Shown here in pieces: positions 5,154 through 5,699 of a stretch of 5,699 bases of DNA. The notes beneath the pieces were generated by a model. That model saw nothing but the letters and a program-made list of their open reading frames with translations. It ran no database searches and had not been told where the DNA came from. The stretch's first letter is position 1, and every line of letters begins with the position of its first letter. Source of the DNA: an uncultured Prevotellaceae bacterium (GTDB lineage Bacteria; Bacteroidota; Bacteroidia; Bacteroidales; Bacteroidaceae); assembly GCA_946403615.1 (NCBI GenBank), contig CAMJAO010000152.1, positions 1 through 5,699 on the forward strand, in the 5' to 3' direction. The translations under genes were made by a program, and so were the position numbers.

Positions 5154-5630
5154 TTAGAATCTGAAGTGGGCAAAAGCACGGTTAGCCTCAGCCATGCGGT
5201 GCATGTCCTCCTTACGCTTGAAGGCTCCACCCTGGTTATTGTATGCGTCCATGATTTCAGCGGCGAGTTTCTCAGCCATGCTCTTACCTCCGCGCTTGCG
5301 AGCGAAGTTGATCATGTTCTTCATCGACACGCTCTCTTTGCGGTCGGGACGGATTTCAGTAGGCACCTGGAATGTGGCACCACCGATACGACGGCTTTTC
5401 ACCTCCACCTGCGGGGTGATGTTGTCAAGAGCCTGCTTCCAGATGTCAAGAGCGGGTTTCTCCTCTTTTGCCATCTTGGCTTCAACCAGATTAAGAGCAT
5501 TGTAGAAAATCTCATAAGAGATGGACTTTTTGCCACTGTACATGAGATGGTTCACGAATTTCGACACTTTGGTGTCATTGTACACGGGATCGGGAAGGAC
5601 CACGCGCTTTTTGGGTTTTGCTTTTCTCAT
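5154..5630 (-). CDS. rpsG: 30S ribosomal protein S7
   Basis: S7 is a primary 16S rRNA binder that nucleates the 30S head and contacts mRNA and tRNA near the E site. The 158 residues are normal for Bacteroidota. The S7 signature region is clear (about 19-45, including the GKK at 33-35), followed by PQVEVKSRRIGGATFQVPTEI (73-93, the beta-hairpin that reaches the E site), RKRGGKSMAEKLAAEI (111-126), and the C-terminal KRKEDMHRMAEANRAFAHFRF with its helix of basic residues. The ATG at 5630-5628 follows an A/T-rich stretch with no Shine-Dalgarno sequence. In E. coli S7 represses the str operon at the rpsL-rpsG spacer; the spacer here would be only 14 nt, too short for that site. Confidence 0.98.
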   Translation of the reverse strand: MRKAKPKKRVVLPDPVYNDTKVSKFVNHLMYSGKKSISYEIFYNALNLVEAKMAKEEKPALDIWKQALDNITPQVEVKSRRIGGATFQVPTEIRPDRKESVSMKNMINFARKRGGKSMAEKLAAEIMDAYNNQGGAFKRKEDMHRMAEANRAFAHFRF

Positions 5631-5644
5631 TTTATTAAAAAAAT

Positions 5645-5699
5645 TTATTTCTGCTTGGGGGCTGTCTTTACGCTGTCTTCAACACTCACTCTTGAGTAT
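5645..5699 (-). CDS. C-terminal end of an upstream gene, expected to be ribosomal protein S12 (partial)
   Basis: One minus-strand frame reads 18 codons from the window edge to a TAA at 5647-5645, ending KTAPKQK; the other two frames stop within 11 codons. The stop lies 14 nt before rpsG. By conserved order the gene should be rpsL, and a basic, Ala/Pro-containing tail fits the variable S12 C-terminus. The S12 core motifs (PNSAMRK, RSKYG) are outside the window and the residues seen do not match any S12 tail I know, so the identity rests on position only. The alternative is that the upstream gene ends outside the window and this is non-coding. Confidence 0.4.
   Translation of the reverse strand, partial: YSRVSVEDSVKTAPKQK

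Overview
This window is a ribosomal-protein and translation-factor cluster from a member of the Bacteroidota, most likely a Prevotella-like Bacteroidales. Evidence for this is the Bacteroidota-type protein sequences (EF-G, L4 and S7 match my memory of Bacteroides/Prevotella orthologues), the gene order rpsG-fusA-rpsJ-rplC-rplD-rplW-rplB, A/T-rich start regions mostly without Shine-Dalgarno sequences, and a textbook Bacteroidota promoter (TTGC, 19 nt, TACCTTTG). Species assignment is inference.

Every real gene reads on the minus strand, so transcription runs from high to low coordinates. In that order: the last codons of an upstream gene in the rpsL position (5645-5699, uncertain), rpsG (S7), fusA (EF-G), a 182-nt spacer with two opposed arrays of 7-nt repeats and small hairpins, rpsJ (S10), a strong intrinsic terminator (2387-2418), a new promoter (2250-2280) with a leader of about 178 nt holding a perfect 15-bp inverted repeat, then rplC (L3), rplD (L4), rplW (L23) and the first 167 codons of rplB (L2), cut by the window edge.

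The products work together. S7 and S10 are proteins of the 30S head, L2, L3, L4 and L23 are early-assembling 50S proteins, and EF-G drives translocation and, with RRF, ribosome recycling. S10 is also NusE in antitermination complexes.

The most notable architecture is the split between rpsJ and rplC. S10 appears to be transcribed with the str genes (rpsL-rpsG-fusA-rpsJ), and the rest of the S10-type operon starts afresh at rplC with its own promoter and a structured leader that is a good candidate for autogenous control. The only intervals above 300 nt without a gene are 2066-2500 (terminator, promoter, leader), described below. I see no mobile element, CRISPR array, tRNA, rRNA or foreign gene. 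The protein-coding part is ordinary housekeeping sequence; anything new here lies in the non-coding regulatory DNA, not in a hidden gene system.
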